From the NCBI GenBank assembly GCA_910574995.1, contig CAJTCS010000001.1, positions 558,001-622,000 of the forward strand: DNA of 64,000 nucleotides, given 5' to 3'. A model generated the notes under the pieces. It had not been told where the DNA came from. It saw only the letters and a list, made by a program, of their open reading frames with translations, and did no database searches. Shown here piece after piece: positions 7,589 through 15,903 of this stretch (position 1 is its first letter; each line of letters opens with the position of its first letter). The stretch is from Oscillospiraceae bacterium (GTDB lineage: Bacteria; Bacillota; Clostridia; Oscillospirales; Acutalibacteraceae). A program made the position numbers and the translations under genes.

Positions 7589-8212
7589 GTGATTACTCTG
7601 GATGATACCAAAACACGAATCATCCTTGCGGCAATCAAGGCTGTGCGGCATTACGGCCTTGAGGGGGTACGCATCCAGAATGTCAGTGAACTGGCGGGGG
7701 TTTCGTCAGGGGCGATTTACCGTCACTTCGAGGGCAAAGATCAACTGTTGGTAGAGTGCTTCACGTATGTGGACAAACAGGTGGCAGTGATTTTTGAGCA
7801 TTTGAAGTTCCACCCTCTGGCAATGCTTACTGATCCCATGGGAGCGATAAAAGGGCTGTGGCTGCCCTATTTTCGGTTTTGGACATCCCACCCGGATGAA
7901 ACCGTTTTTTATCATCGTTTCCGGGACAGTGCGTTTTTCCCAAAGTACGACAGGAGCCGGGATGTGACCTATTTCAAGACATTTCTTGGAATGGTGCACG
8001 TTTTCAAAAAGGCATTTCCAAGCCTGGATCGGATCAATCAAGATTTGTTGTGGCTCCATGTCCTCACCTCTACTGTTATGTACGCAAAATATGTGGTAGA
8101 GGGGACATTGCCAAACAATCAAGAAACCGAGGACACGGTGTTTCAGCTGCTGAGCAGCGGGCTGAGCGGTTATTTGAAGCCCCAAAAGCCCCCAAAATGG
8201 GGAAGGAAATAG
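7589..8212 (+). CDS. TetR/AcrR family transcriptional regulator
   Basis: 207 aa from a GTG start. Residues about 5-60 are a canonical TetR helix-turn-helix (IILAAIKAVRHYGLEGVRIQNVSELAGVS then GAIYRHFEGKDQLL). The C-terminal half is a variable ligand-binding helical domain. The G-rich Shine-Dalgarno is close to the GTG; no in-frame ATG is near. No drug pump lies next to it; the next genes on the strand are the c-di-GMP pair, after 260 bp that contain no gene I can see. Confidence 0.8.
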   Translation: MITLDDTKTRIILAAIKAVRHYGLEGVRIQNVSELAGVSSGAIYRHFEGKDQLLVECFTYVDKQVAVIFEHLKFHPLAMLTDPMGAIKGLWLPYFRFWTSHPDETVFYHRFRDSAFFPKYDRSRDVTYFKTFLGMVHVFKKAFPSLDRINQDLLWLHVLTSTVMYAKYVVEGTLPNNQETEDTVFQLLSSGLSGYLKPQKPPKWGRK

Positions 8213-8499
8213 AAATGTACCGCTGAAAGGCGTTTTATTTTTAGGCGTATGGATAATGAACATTCACTATCTCCCCCAATGGGAAATGTCGCTTCTGGGG
8301 GTAAGGTTTTGAAGGGGGTGGGCATTCGCTTACTTTGGGATAATCTTCTTTCTATTCGGGAAACTATCAGAATTTATACCGCGGAGAGCGGTTTTGCCCA
8401 CGCCCGGTAAATGGAGGGGCTGGGCCTGATCCTTATACAACATATCAAAAATTAAGTTACCGAGGGGCAGTTTTGGTAAACATAGTGAGGGACACGCTT

Positions 8500-9420
8500 A
8501 TGGAAAAAATTTTGATTGTAGACGATAGCATTATGCAGGCAGCCCGATTGGAAGCCATTCTGGAGGACGAATACGACGTTACCATCGCGCAGAGGGCAGA
8601 GGATGGGCTGCGCTGGGCAAGTGATGAAAACTTTTCGCTCATTCTGCTGGATGTCGTGATGCCAGGGATGGACGGTTTTACACTCCTGAAAAAGTTACAG
8701 GAGGAAATCATTACGCAAAGCGTCCCAGTTATATTGATTACCAGCTTGTCTGGCGTGGCAGACGAGCAGCGTGGGCTGATTTTGGGTGCGGTTGACTATA
8801 TCACAAAGCCATTTGACCCCCTGATTGTTAAGGCGAGGGTCAACACGCACGTCAAGCTGTACCGCTACCGCAGGCAGATCGAGCAGCAATCCATGACCGA
8901 CCAGCTTACAGGGGTCGCGAATCGGCGCAAGTATGAACAATGCAGCGCCACAATGTGGGGTGAGGCAATCCGGCTGCACGTTCCCATCTCCATCTGCATG
9001 TTTGACATCGACCGCTTCAAAGTGTATAACGACATCTTTGGCCATCCCGCTGGGGATAAAGTGATTGCCTCCGTAGCGCAGACGGCTGCCTCTCACTTAA
9101 AGCGCAGCACGGATTTTCTGGCCCGCTACGGCGGCGAGGAATTTGTGGCGCTTGTTATGGGCGACTCTTCCGGGCAGATATTTGGGCATTTGCAAAAAAT
9201 CCGTCACGAGGTTGAAAACCTGCACATTCCCCATGACCCATCCGTGTCCCAGTGGGTCACAGTCAGTATCGGAGGGGTCACTGTGATCCCTGAGCTGGGG
9301 AACGAGTATGACTTTTACTTAAAAATCGCGGATACTATGCTGTATGACGCAAAGAAAGCCGGCCGGAACCGGGTTGTTTGGGCCGATGAGAAGCTGAAAC
9401 AGCTATGGGAGAAAAGATGA
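8500..9420 (+). CDS. Response regulator with GGDEF domain (diguanylate cyclase)
   Basis: 306 aa. A receiver domain fills residues 1-120 (DD at 8-9, phospho-acceptor Asp 51, Lys in YITKPFDP), joined by a short helix to a GGDEF domain (about 135-300). The active-site loop is GGEEF, and RSTD five residues before it is an intact inhibitory I-site. It should make cyclic di-GMP from two GTP when phosphorylated, with product feedback. I prefer the ATG at 8500 (GAGGGA before it, and the receiver domain starts at once) over an in-frame TTG at 8473. A PilZ gene follows 42 bp downstream. Confidence 0.9.
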   Translation: MEKILIVDDSIMQAARLEAILEDEYDVTIAQRAEDGLRWASDENFSLILLDVVMPGMDGFTLLKKLQEEIITQSVPVILITSLSGVADEQRGLILGAVDYITKPFDPLIVKARVNTHVKLYRYRRQIEQQSMTDQLTGVANRRKYEQCSATMWGEAIRLHVPISICMFDIDRFKVYNDIFGHPAGDKVIASVAQTAASHLKRSTDFLARYGGEEFVALVMGDSSGQIFGHLQKIRHEVENLHIPHDPSVSQWVTVSIGGVTVIPELGNEYDFYLKIADTMLYDAKKAGRNRVVWADEKLKQLWEKR

Positions 9421-9462
9421 TCCGATCCGCATGGAGAAGCCAGAACAGCCGGGAGGTATATT

Positions 9463-10152
9463 GTGGGTTTACTTGACCTTTTCAAAAAAAAGGCGAAGGA
9501 GCGGCCGCCTGAAGAAAGCAAAGAAGCAAACGGAACCCTTGCGGTTTATTCCGGTATGCGGGTGGAAGTAACGACGGATACAGGGCAGATACTTTTTGTG
9601 GCAAAGCTGCTTGGCCTGCATGGGAATAAAGCGGAACTGCACCAGTATTCTGAATCCGAAATTGCCGAAGACGCTGAATCCATCCGTGCCAGGATTCGGG
9701 GATACAGCGACTATGAGCGAAAAGCGGTTTATATGGAGGGCGTCATTACCCCCGGCCCCAAGCATATATGGCAGGTGGAGGAATTGGCCGTTGTCCACGT
9801 GGGCAATGACCGCGCCTTTTTCCGGCTGGAAACAAACCTTGAGGCCACCGTCACAATGTTCAGCGGCTTGACGATGGGGGAAAAGCCCTGCAAGCTGCTG
9901 AATATCAGTGTGGGCGGGGCCAGTGTCGGCTCGGAATACAGATACCACGAGGGAGACAAATTCCTGCTGAAAGTCAGGCTGTTAGAGGACAGGCCAGAGT
10001 CTGCTATGTTTACGCAAATCGTCCGCGTCATAGAAAAAGGCAATGGCAAATTTGAATATGGGTGCCGATTCATAGGGCTGACCGAGACGGACCAGGAGCA
10101 GATAACAAAGAACATTTTTACGGCCCAGCGCCAAAAAAGAGGGCGTCCCTAA
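9463..10152 (+). CDS. PilZ-domain c-di-GMP effector
   Basis: 229 aa from a GTG start with GGGAGG upstream. The first ~110 residues form a YcgR-like N-terminal beta domain with a basic tail. The C-terminal part is a PilZ domain: RAFFR supplies the RxxxR motif, and NISVGGAS supplies the [D/N]xSxxG motif, the two c-di-GMP contacts. It is the natural receiver for the cyclase encoded just upstream; the pair looks like one signalling unit. The output target is not in the window, as no flagellar or pilus genes are nearby. Confidence 0.85.
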   Translation: MGLLDLFKKKAKERPPEESKEANGTLAVYSGMRVEVTTDTGQILFVAKLLGLHGNKAELHQYSESEIAEDAESIRARIRGYSDYERKAVYMEGVITPGPKHIWQVEELAVVHVGNDRAFFRLETNLEATVTMFSGLTMGEKPCKLLNISVGGASVGSEYRYHEGDKFLLKVRLLEDRPESAMFTQIVRVIEKGNGKFEYGCRFIGLTETDQEQITKNIFTAQRQKRGRP

Positions 10153-10163
10153 CCACCCGCGGA

Positions 10164-10388
10164 AACATAGCGGAACAAAAGACGATCATCGGGGATGCGC
10201 TCCAGTTCTGCGATGAAATCATGGCCAGGACAGATGACGCTATTGAGGCGGCGGGTTTCGGCAACCGTCCCTGCTGGTATGCCAAGGGAAAGAACGAACG
10301 CTTTGAGCGCCCGGATGGCGGCGTGGCGAACATTGCTTACGCCAAAGGCCGTATCAGGAAAAAGGACTTGCAAAGAAGATCAAGTTGA
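10164..10388 (+). pseudogene. Orphan coding remnant of unknown family
   Basis: Directly after the PilZ stop an open frame of about 75 codons runs to TGA at 10388 with protein-like composition (LQFCDEIMARTDDAIEAAG, then NRPCWYAKGKNERFERPDGG). I find no start codon with a ribosome site in this frame, and it enters from within the PilZ gene in another frame. It is best read as the 3' end of a lost gene. I do not recognise the family. Confidence 0.35.
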
Positions 10389-10437
10389 TGTATATCTCTA
10401 GGCTTTCAAGCGCGCGATTCCCCCACCAGAAACATGC

Positions 10438-10466
10438 TTGCAAAAACCGGCCCCTCCTTCTATAAT
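10438..10466 (+). promoter_or_regulatory. Sigma-A type promoter of the second TetR gene
   Basis: TTGCAA (10438-10443) and TATAAT (10461-10466) with a 17-bp spacer, 36 bp before the ATG at 10503. Confidence 0.65.
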
Positions 10467-10502
10467 ATTAAATATACCTAAAACGGGAAGGGATGGGAGT
10501 AC

Positions 10503-11066
10503 ATGACGCGTCAGACCACAAAGGAGGCCTTGGCTAAAGCATTTGCGGGGCTGCTGGAAAAGCGGAGTATCGACAAGGTCACGGTCAAGGATGTTGTGGC
10601 GGCGTGCGGCGTAAACCGCCAGACTTTTTACTACCATTTCCGAGACATCTATGATTTGATGGGATGGGCGCTGACAGCAGGCGTCGAAAAATACACCGGG
10701 CAGCATTTGGATGCGGGGATGGGCTGGCAGGAGCAGGTCAAAGGGCTGTTCCATCTTTTCTACCTCCACCGCATGGTCATCCTGCATGGCTACGATGCCA
10801 CGAACCGGATACAGTATGAGCGGGTTGTCGTCAAGTGGGTGTCCCAAATGGTGCGGGGGCGGGTGGACGCCTACCCGCAGGCGGCGGACGTACCAGAGGA
10901 GAAAAAGGAGTTTATCTCTACGGTGTATGCCCGGGGCTGCATGGGCTTCTTTTTGGAGTGGGTGGAAGAGGGCATGCCCGATGAACGCCATGTGCGGCTG
11001 GACGATTATTTTACCATGATCGACGGCAGCCTGGGCCATGCCTTGGATAAATTTAGGGAGCCTTAG
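10503..11066 (+). CDS. TetR/AcrR family regulator (DhaS-like, TetR_C_8 type)
   Basis: 187 aa. The N-terminal DNA-binding domain reads TKEALAKAFAGLLEKRSIDKV...VAACGVNRQTFYYHF, the DhaS-like subgroup found in Firmicutes. The C-terminal domain is short and helical. GGGAG lies before the ATG. It stands upstream of the MMPL exporter operon on the same strand, so it is the likely regulator of that operon, as TetR genes often are for MMPL/RND pumps; this is inference from position. Confidence 0.82.
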   Translation: MTRQTTKEALAKAFAGLLEKRSIDKVTVKDVVAACGVNRQTFYYHFRDIYDLMGWALTAGVEKYTGQHLDAGMGWQEQVKGLFHLFYLHRMVILHGYDATNRIQYERVVVKWVSQMVRGRVDAYPQAADVPEEKKEFISTVYARGCMGFFLEWVEEGMPDERHVRLDDYFTMIDGSLGHALDKFREP

Positions 11067-11099
11067 GCTGGGCATAATGGTTATTGGCAATTTTTTTAT

Positions 11100-11146
11100 A
11101 CAAAGCAGCGCCTCTGTCTATTTTTGCGACAGGGGCGCTGCTTTGT
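11100..11146 (+). terminator. 19-bp stem hairpin after the TetR gene
   Basis: Arms 11100-11118 and 11128-11146 pair over 19 bp with a single G-T wobble and a 9-nt loop. There is no T-run after it on the plus strand and an A/T-rich run before it. It is placed to insulate the TetR gene from the strong promoter that starts 4 nt later. Confidence 0.5.
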
Positions 11147-11149
11147 CGG

Positions 11150-11178
11150 TTGTTGCAGGCCGGCTGGGTTGTTATAAT
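11150..11178 (+). promoter_or_regulatory. Promoter before the small ORF and MMPL operon
   Basis: TTGTTG (11150-11155), 17-bp spacer, TATAAT (11173-11178). The -35 touches the foot of the preceding hairpin, so a regulator binding there could act on the promoter. Confidence 0.65.
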
Positions 11179-11218
11179 GGTGTCCATAAAACGTGCTGCC
11201 ATATCAGGAGGTCATATT

Positions 11219-11395
11219 ATGGATGCGTCAAACAAAATGGTATGTTATGGATTAAAAAAGACTTTTGGCTACATATTTTTACCGCAGCCGATACGGGAAG
11301 CGCCGGGGATATGCCCAAAGCTGGGCCCCGGCTGCCCAGCGCCTGTGGCAGGGTTCCTGCCAGAGAAGGCGGCGGGGCACAGGCCGGCGGTGTAG
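11219..11395 (+). CDS. Small hypothetical protein (58 aa) leading the MMPL operon
   Basis: Perfect AGGAGG (11206-11211) stands 7 nt before the ATG, and a consensus promoter lies 40 bp upstream, so translation of this ORF is likely. The peptide starts MDASNKMVCYGLKKTFGYIF and then becomes Pro/Gly/Ala-rich, ending 40 bp before the MMPL start. I do not recognise it. It may be a real small protein, a leader peptide, or the 5' stub of a deleted gene whose expression signals now drive the exporter; the low-complexity second half favours the last option. Confidence 0.45.
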   Translation: MDASNKMVCYGLKKTFGYIFLPQPIREAPGICPKLGPGCPAPVAGFLPEKAAGHRPAV

Positions 11396-11435
11396 GGGTG
11401 GGCAGCAGGACTGTGTATAGAGAGAAAGGGATGGT

Positions 11436-13538
11436 GTGATTTTGGAAAGGATTGCCTACGGGATCGTCCGCCACCGGAAGCTGGTGCTGGCGGTGGCTGT
11501 GCTGCTGCTGATACCGGCGCTGCTGGGCGCGGCGGCTACCCGTATCAACTATGACATACTTACGTACCTGCCCCCAGAGCTGGACTCTATGCTGGGGGAG
11601 GCGGCGTTGGAAAACGATTTTAACCTGGCTTCTACCGGCATGGTCACGGTAGAAGGGATGCCCCTGGGGGAATTGCTGGCTATGAAAGCCGAGATGGAAC
11701 AGGTGGAGGGGGTGGAGCAGGTCTTTTGGCTAAGTGATATAATCGACCCTGCCGTACCTCAAGAGATGCTTCCGGAAAGCATCCGGCAGGCCCTGTATGG
11801 CGGGGACGCTACCCTGATGCTGGTGCGGTTTTCCCAGCCTTCGGCCAGCAAAAGCACCATGGACGCCGTGGCCCAGCTGAAGGGCATCTTAAAAGGGCGC
11901 TGCTTCCTGGGCGGCATGAGCGTTATCCTGCAGGACACCAAAGCCCTGGTGGACAACGAGATGCCCCTTTACATCCTCTGCGCCGTGGGGGCCAGCCTTT
12001 TCGTACTGTTTTTAGCCATGGAGAGCACCCTGGTGCCGGTGCTGTTTATGCTGGGGCTGTTGTTCCCTATTCTATATAACTTTGGCACCAACTACTTCTT
12101 AGGGCAGATCAGCTACATTACCCAGGCGCTGTCTACCGTGCTGCAGCTGGGGGTGACGATGGATTTCTCCATCTTCCTTTTGCACCGGTACGAGGAAGAA
12201 AAGCAGCGCAGCGCGGACAAGGGGCAGGCCATGGCCCAGGCTATTGCCAACACCTTCTCTTCGGTGACGGCTTCCAGCCTGACCACCATTGCGGGCTTTT
12301 TGGCGCTGTGTACCATGCGCCTGGCCTTGGGGCGGGATATCGGCATTGTCATGGCAAAGGGTGTGGCGCTGGGGGTGCTGTGCACCATTACCATCCTGCC
12401 TTCGTTGATTTTGACCTTCGACCGCGCCGTTGAAAAGCGCCGCCACCGGGTGTTCATCCCGCAGCTTAAACGGGTAGGCCAATTTGCCGCCCAGCACCCC
12501 GGGCCGATCTTAGCGGTTTTCGCGGCGGTTATGGTGCCCTTTACCTTGGCGCAAAGTAAAACCAGCGTGTACTACACGTTATTTGACAGCCTGCCCCAAG
12601 ACCTAACGGGCATTGTGGGCACAAACAAGCTGAAAGACGATTTCGGCATGACTACCACCCACTTCATCCTGGTGGACAAAGACATGGGCGGCGAGGATTT
12701 TGAGGGCCTGTGCGAAAGCTTGGAGGGGGTAGGGGGGATCAGCCAGGTGGCCTCTGTCAGCGGGCTGCTGCCCCCTGGCTTTGACCCGGGGATGCTGCCA
12801 GAGGGCCTGGGCCAGCTGGCGCAGTCTGGCGGGAAAAAGTTGATTTTGGCAAACTCTGCTTACAAAAGCGGCACAGACCAATTGGCTGCCCAGCTAAACC
12901 AGATGGACAGCTTGGTAAAGGCCGCCGACCCGGGCGGGGTCATTACCGGCGAGGGGGCCATGACCAAGGACCTGATTGAAATTGCCGACGTGGATTTTGC
13001 CCATGTAAACATAGCCTCCATTGTGGCGGTGTTCTTCATTATCCTGCTTACGTTCCGCAGCGTGTCTATCCCGGTCCTGCTGGTGGCCTCTATTGAAAGC
13101 GCCATCTTTATCAACATGGGCATCCCCTACTTTACAGGCGCCCAGCTGCCTTTTATAGCCAGCATTGTTATTGGCACGGTGCAGCTGGGGGCTACGGTAG
13201 ACTACGCTATCCTTATGGCCACCCGTTTCCGGGAGGAGCGCCGGCGGGGGCTGGCCCCTAAGGCGGCCGCCCAGGTTGCCTGCCAGTATTGCAGCCAGAG
13301 CATCCTGTCCAGCGGCCTGACCTTCTTTGCGGCTACCATCGGCGTAGCGGCTATCAGCCGTATGGAGCTGCTGAAAAGCATATGCCTGTTAATCTCACGA
13401 GGGGCGCTTATCAGCATGTTTGTCATCATCGTCATACTGCCCTGCCTGCTTCAGCTTTTAGACCCGCTTATCCGCCGCACCACCCTGCGCTGGCCGGAAG
13501 GGGAAAGCAAAGCGGCGGGGGCTGTACAGGGAAATTAA
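11436..13538 (+). CDS. MMPL family RND-type transporter
   Basis: 700 aa from GTG (AAAGGG upstream). Two repeated halves each have a large extracytoplasmic loop and a group of membrane helices; the first half carries QLGVTMDFSIFLLHRY and the second QLGATVDYAILMATRF, the GxxxDY proton-relay motif of MMPL helix 4. Such pumps export lipids or hydrophobic compounds using the proton gradient. It is followed after 31 bp by a secreted repeat protein ending in a strong terminator, and preceded by a TetR regulator, so the unit looks like a regulated export system. Confidence 0.9.
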   Translation: MILERIAYGIVRHRKLVLAVAVLLLIPALLGAAATRINYDILTYLPPELDSMLGEAALENDFNLASTGMVTVEGMPLGELLAMKAEMEQVEGVEQVFWLSDIIDPAVPQEMLPESIRQALYGGDATLMLVRFSQPSASKSTMDAVAQLKGILKGRCFLGGMSVILQDTKALVDNEMPLYILCAVGASLFVLFLAMESTLVPVLFMLGLLFPILYNFGTNYFLGQISYITQALSTVLQLGVTMDFSIFLLHRYEEEKQRSADKGQAMAQAIANTFSSVTASSLTTIAGFLALCTMRLALGRDIGIVMAKGVALGVLCTITILPSLILTFDRAVEKRRHRVFIPQLKRVGQFAAQHPGPILAVFAAVMVPFTLAQSKTSVYYTLFDSLPQDLTGIVGTNKLKDDFGMTTTHFILVDKDMGGEDFEGLCESLEGVGGISQVASVSGLLPPGFDPGMLPEGLGQLAQSGGKKLILANSAYKSGTDQLAAQLNQMDSLVKAADPGGVITGEGAMTKDLIEIADVDFAHVNIASIVAVFFIILLTFRSVSIPVLLVASIESAIFINMGIPYFTGAQLPFIASIVIGTVQLGATVDYAILMATRFREERRRGLAPKAAAQVACQYCSQSILSSGLTFFAATIGVAAISRMELLKSICLLISRGALISMFVIIVILPCLLQLLDPLIRRTTLRWPEGESKAAGAVQGN

Positions 13539-13569
13539 GAGGATAACCCAGGAAAGGAAGGACTATTTT

Positions 13570-15726
13570 ATGAAAATATGGAAACGCGTTATAGGGGCGG
13601 GGCTGTCCGCCTTGCTGGCGGCTGGATGCGCCCTGCCCGCGCTGGCCGCGGGGGCCGTCACAGAAAAAGAGGAGACTGTGTATGTGGTTCTGGAACCGGA
13701 TGGGTCGGTGCGAAGCCAGACCGTGAGCGCCCATTTGCACAAGGAAGACGGCTTATCGGGCGTTACAGACCGCTCTGCCTTGACCGGCATTGAGAATACC
13801 CACGACACCACAACGTTCACCCAAACGGGGGAGGAAATCCGCTGGGACACAGAGGGGACGGACGTTTACTATAAGGGCTTAGCCAGCCGGGAAGCCCCTA
13901 TAAGCGCGGAAATCACCTATGAACTGGAGGGGGCGTCCGTCAGCCCAGAAGAGCTGGAAGGGAAAAGCGGGCGCGTAAAAATCACGGTGAAGCTGGTGAA
14001 CAACGAAACCGGCACCGTACAGGTAAACGGCAAGGCCCAGCCTGTGTGCACACCGTTTGTCACCATGGTGGCGGCGGTGCTGGGCCAGGGCTGGACAGAG
14101 GTTTCCGCTGGGCACGGTAAAATTACCGGGGCGGGCCATAGCCAGGCCGCGGCCTTTGTATGCCTGCCTGGGGTGCGGGCGTGCCTGGAGGAGGCCGGGC
14201 TTGAGAAGCTGGGGGAGCTGGAAGGCCACTTGCTGGACGAGGTGAGCATAGAAGGCACTGTGGAAAATTTTACCCTGCCGGATATCCTGATTGCCTGCGC
14301 GGCGGATGCGGAAACCCTTCGGGAAAACGGGTTTTCTGGGCTGGAAGAACTGGAAGGGCTGGACAGCGGCATGGCCAGCCTGCGGGAAGGCCTGGATGAA
14401 CTCTTGGGCGGCGCCGGCCGCCTGGCAGACGGCGCGGCGGCGTTGGAAAGCGGCGCCGCCACCCTGTTGGCAGGGGCCAACACTGTGTACGCAGGGGGTG
14501 TGCGGCTGCAAAGCGGCATCGCCCAGCTGCAGCAGGGCGCCTATGACTTAAGCAGCGGCGCTGCCCAGGCCCGCGACGGCGCTGCTGTCCTGCAAACAGG
14601 GGTAAATGGCCTGGCAGCAGGACTAGCAGACCTGCAGGACGGGGCAGGGGCCCTTTATAGCGGGTATAGCCAGCTGAAGGGCGGGGCCGACAGCTTAGCG
14701 GCGGGGCTTAACACCCTGCAGGGCAAGGGGCCGGCTTTGGTAGAGGGCGTGGGGCAAATCGCCGGGGCGGTGGGCCAGCTTTATGAAGCGGCTGGGCCGG
14801 GCAGCCCGGTGATGGCCGGGGCCCAGGCCTTTGGGGGGGCTTTGTCCGGGGCGGCGGCGGATGGGGCGGTCGCCCTTGCCAGCCTGCCCGACCCCAGCGT
14901 CTTTGCCCCAGACGAGGCCCACGCCGATGACCCGGCTTATCAGCAGCTTTTGGCGGCGTATACAGACGCGTACAGCACAGCCAGCGGTATGGCCGGGGGG
15001 CTGGTGGAATTGGACAGCGGTTATGGCCAGGTGCTGGGCGGCCTGCGGCAAGTGGGCGTTGGCGTAGAGGCCCTGCAGTCCGCTGTCAACGGGACAGATG
15101 GGCTGGCTGCCGGGATAGCCGCCTATACCCAGGGCGTAGCGGATGCGGCATCTGGCGCGGCCCAGCTGCAGGGGGGCGTTGGCAGGCTGGGGGCCAGCTT
15201 GCCCGCGCTGACGGACGGGGTTGACCAGCTTTTGGCTGGGTCGAACCAGCTTTCAGCAGGGGCGGGCTCCCTTTCTCAAGGCAACGCAGCACTGGCGGAA
15301 GGCGCGGCGCGGCTGGCCCAGGGGACGGACAGCCTGGCGGCGGGCGCGGCGGAGCTGCTTGGCGGCATACAGATGCTGGCACAGGGCGCGGCGTCCCTGC
15401 ATGGAGGCACGGTGGAGTTAAGCGAAGGCGCGTCTGCCCTGCAGGATGGGCTGGTACGGTTTGACACCGAAGGTGTAGGCCGGCTGACGTTGGGCACAGA
15501 AGAGCTGCCCGTGCTGCGGGCGGTGGCAGCGGCCATGCGGGAACGCATGGAGGGCTACGGAAGCTTTTCCGGTGCACCGGAAGGGGCGGAGACAGCCACA
15601 AAGTTCGTGATGAAAGCCGTGGGGCAGCCTAAAGAGGCCGAACCAACCGAGGAGGCCGCGGCCCAGGAAGATAGGCAAGAGCACGAGGACTTCTGGCAAA
15701 GGGTAACCGCCCTGTTTGGCAAATAG
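13570..15726 (+). CDS. Secreted heptad-repeat protein (YhgE/Pip-like, LxxG repeats), MMPL partner
   Basis: 718 aa. An N-terminal signal peptide (KRVIGAGLSALLAAGCALPALAAG) is followed by a beta-rich domain (about 30-230) and a long helical region (about 260-640) built of seven-residue LxxGA/SxxL repeats such as LADGAAALESGA and LQDGAGALYSG, as in the 'X-X-X-Leu-X-X-Gly' family that accompanies MMPL and ABC-2/YhgE exporters. The tail is acidic (EPTEEAAAQEDRQEHEDF) and lacks the membrane helices of full YhgE, so it is probably an extracytoplasmic partner of the MMPL pump. It could form a periplasm-like adaptor or stalk, which is inference. Confidence 0.8.
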   Translation: MKIWKRVIGAGLSALLAAGCALPALAAGAVTEKEETVYVVLEPDGSVRSQTVSAHLHKEDGLSGVTDRSALTGIENTHDTTTFTQTGEEIRWDTEGTDVYYKGLASREAPISAEITYELEGASVSPEELEGKSGRVKITVKLVNNETGTVQVNGKAQPVCTPFVTMVAAVLGQGWTEVSAGHGKITGAGHSQAAAFVCLPGVRACLEEAGLEKLGELEGHLLDEVSIEGTVENFTLPDILIACAADAETLRENGFSGLEELEGLDSGMASLREGLDELLGGAGRLADGAAALESGAATLLAGANTVYAGGVRLQSGIAQLQQGAYDLSSGAAQARDGAAVLQTGVNGLAAGLADLQDGAGALYSGYSQLKGGADSLAAGLNTLQGKGPALVEGVGQIAGAVGQLYEAAGPGSPVMAGAQAFGGALSGAAADGAVALASLPDPSVFAPDEAHADDPAYQQLLAAYTDAYSTASGMAGGLVELDSGYGQVLGGLRQVGVGVEALQSAVNGTDGLAAGIAAYTQGVADAASGAAQLQGGVGRLGASLPALTDGVDQLLAGSNQLSAGAGSLSQGNAALAEGAARLAQGTDSLAAGAAELLGGIQMLAQGAASLHGGTVELSEGASALQDGLVRFDTEGVGRLTLGTEELPVLRAVAAAMRERMEGYGSFSGAPEGAETATKFVMKAVGQPKEAEPTEEAAAQEDRQEHEDFWQRVTALFGK

Positions 15727-15732
15727 CAGGAA

Positions 15733-15767
15733 GGGGCCGTGGGCATGGACGCCCACGGCCCCTTTTT
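15733..15767 (+). terminator. Rho-independent terminator of the MMPL operon
   Basis: A perfect 12-bp GC-rich stem (15733-15744 with 15751-15762), 6-nt loop and TTTTT tail, 6 bp after the stop of the repeat protein. Confidence 0.9.
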
Positions 15768-15903
15768 GCCGATGATGCAGAAAGAAAACCCCCTTTTTTA
15801 GTCATCAAGTCATGGCTGTCCAACACTGCGCCAGCCTTGTTGCCCCATGCTATCCTTGCGAAAGGCACTTACTGCACAGGCTTCCACCATGTTGATGCCC
15901 CAC

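Noticed and set aside
8213-8472. Possible c-di-GMP riboswitch before the GGDEF gene
   Set aside because: Some inverted repeats occur, but the GEMM-I core sequences are not present, so no support.
14400-15460. Short-period repeats looking like a tandem array or CRISPR
   Set aside because: They are coding heptads of the LxxG protein; spacing is not constant at the DNA level and no spacers exist.
15780-15903. Possible small ferredoxin-like ORF after the flavoprotein gene
   Set aside because: A few residues recall a ferredoxin end, but there are too few Cys and no start.
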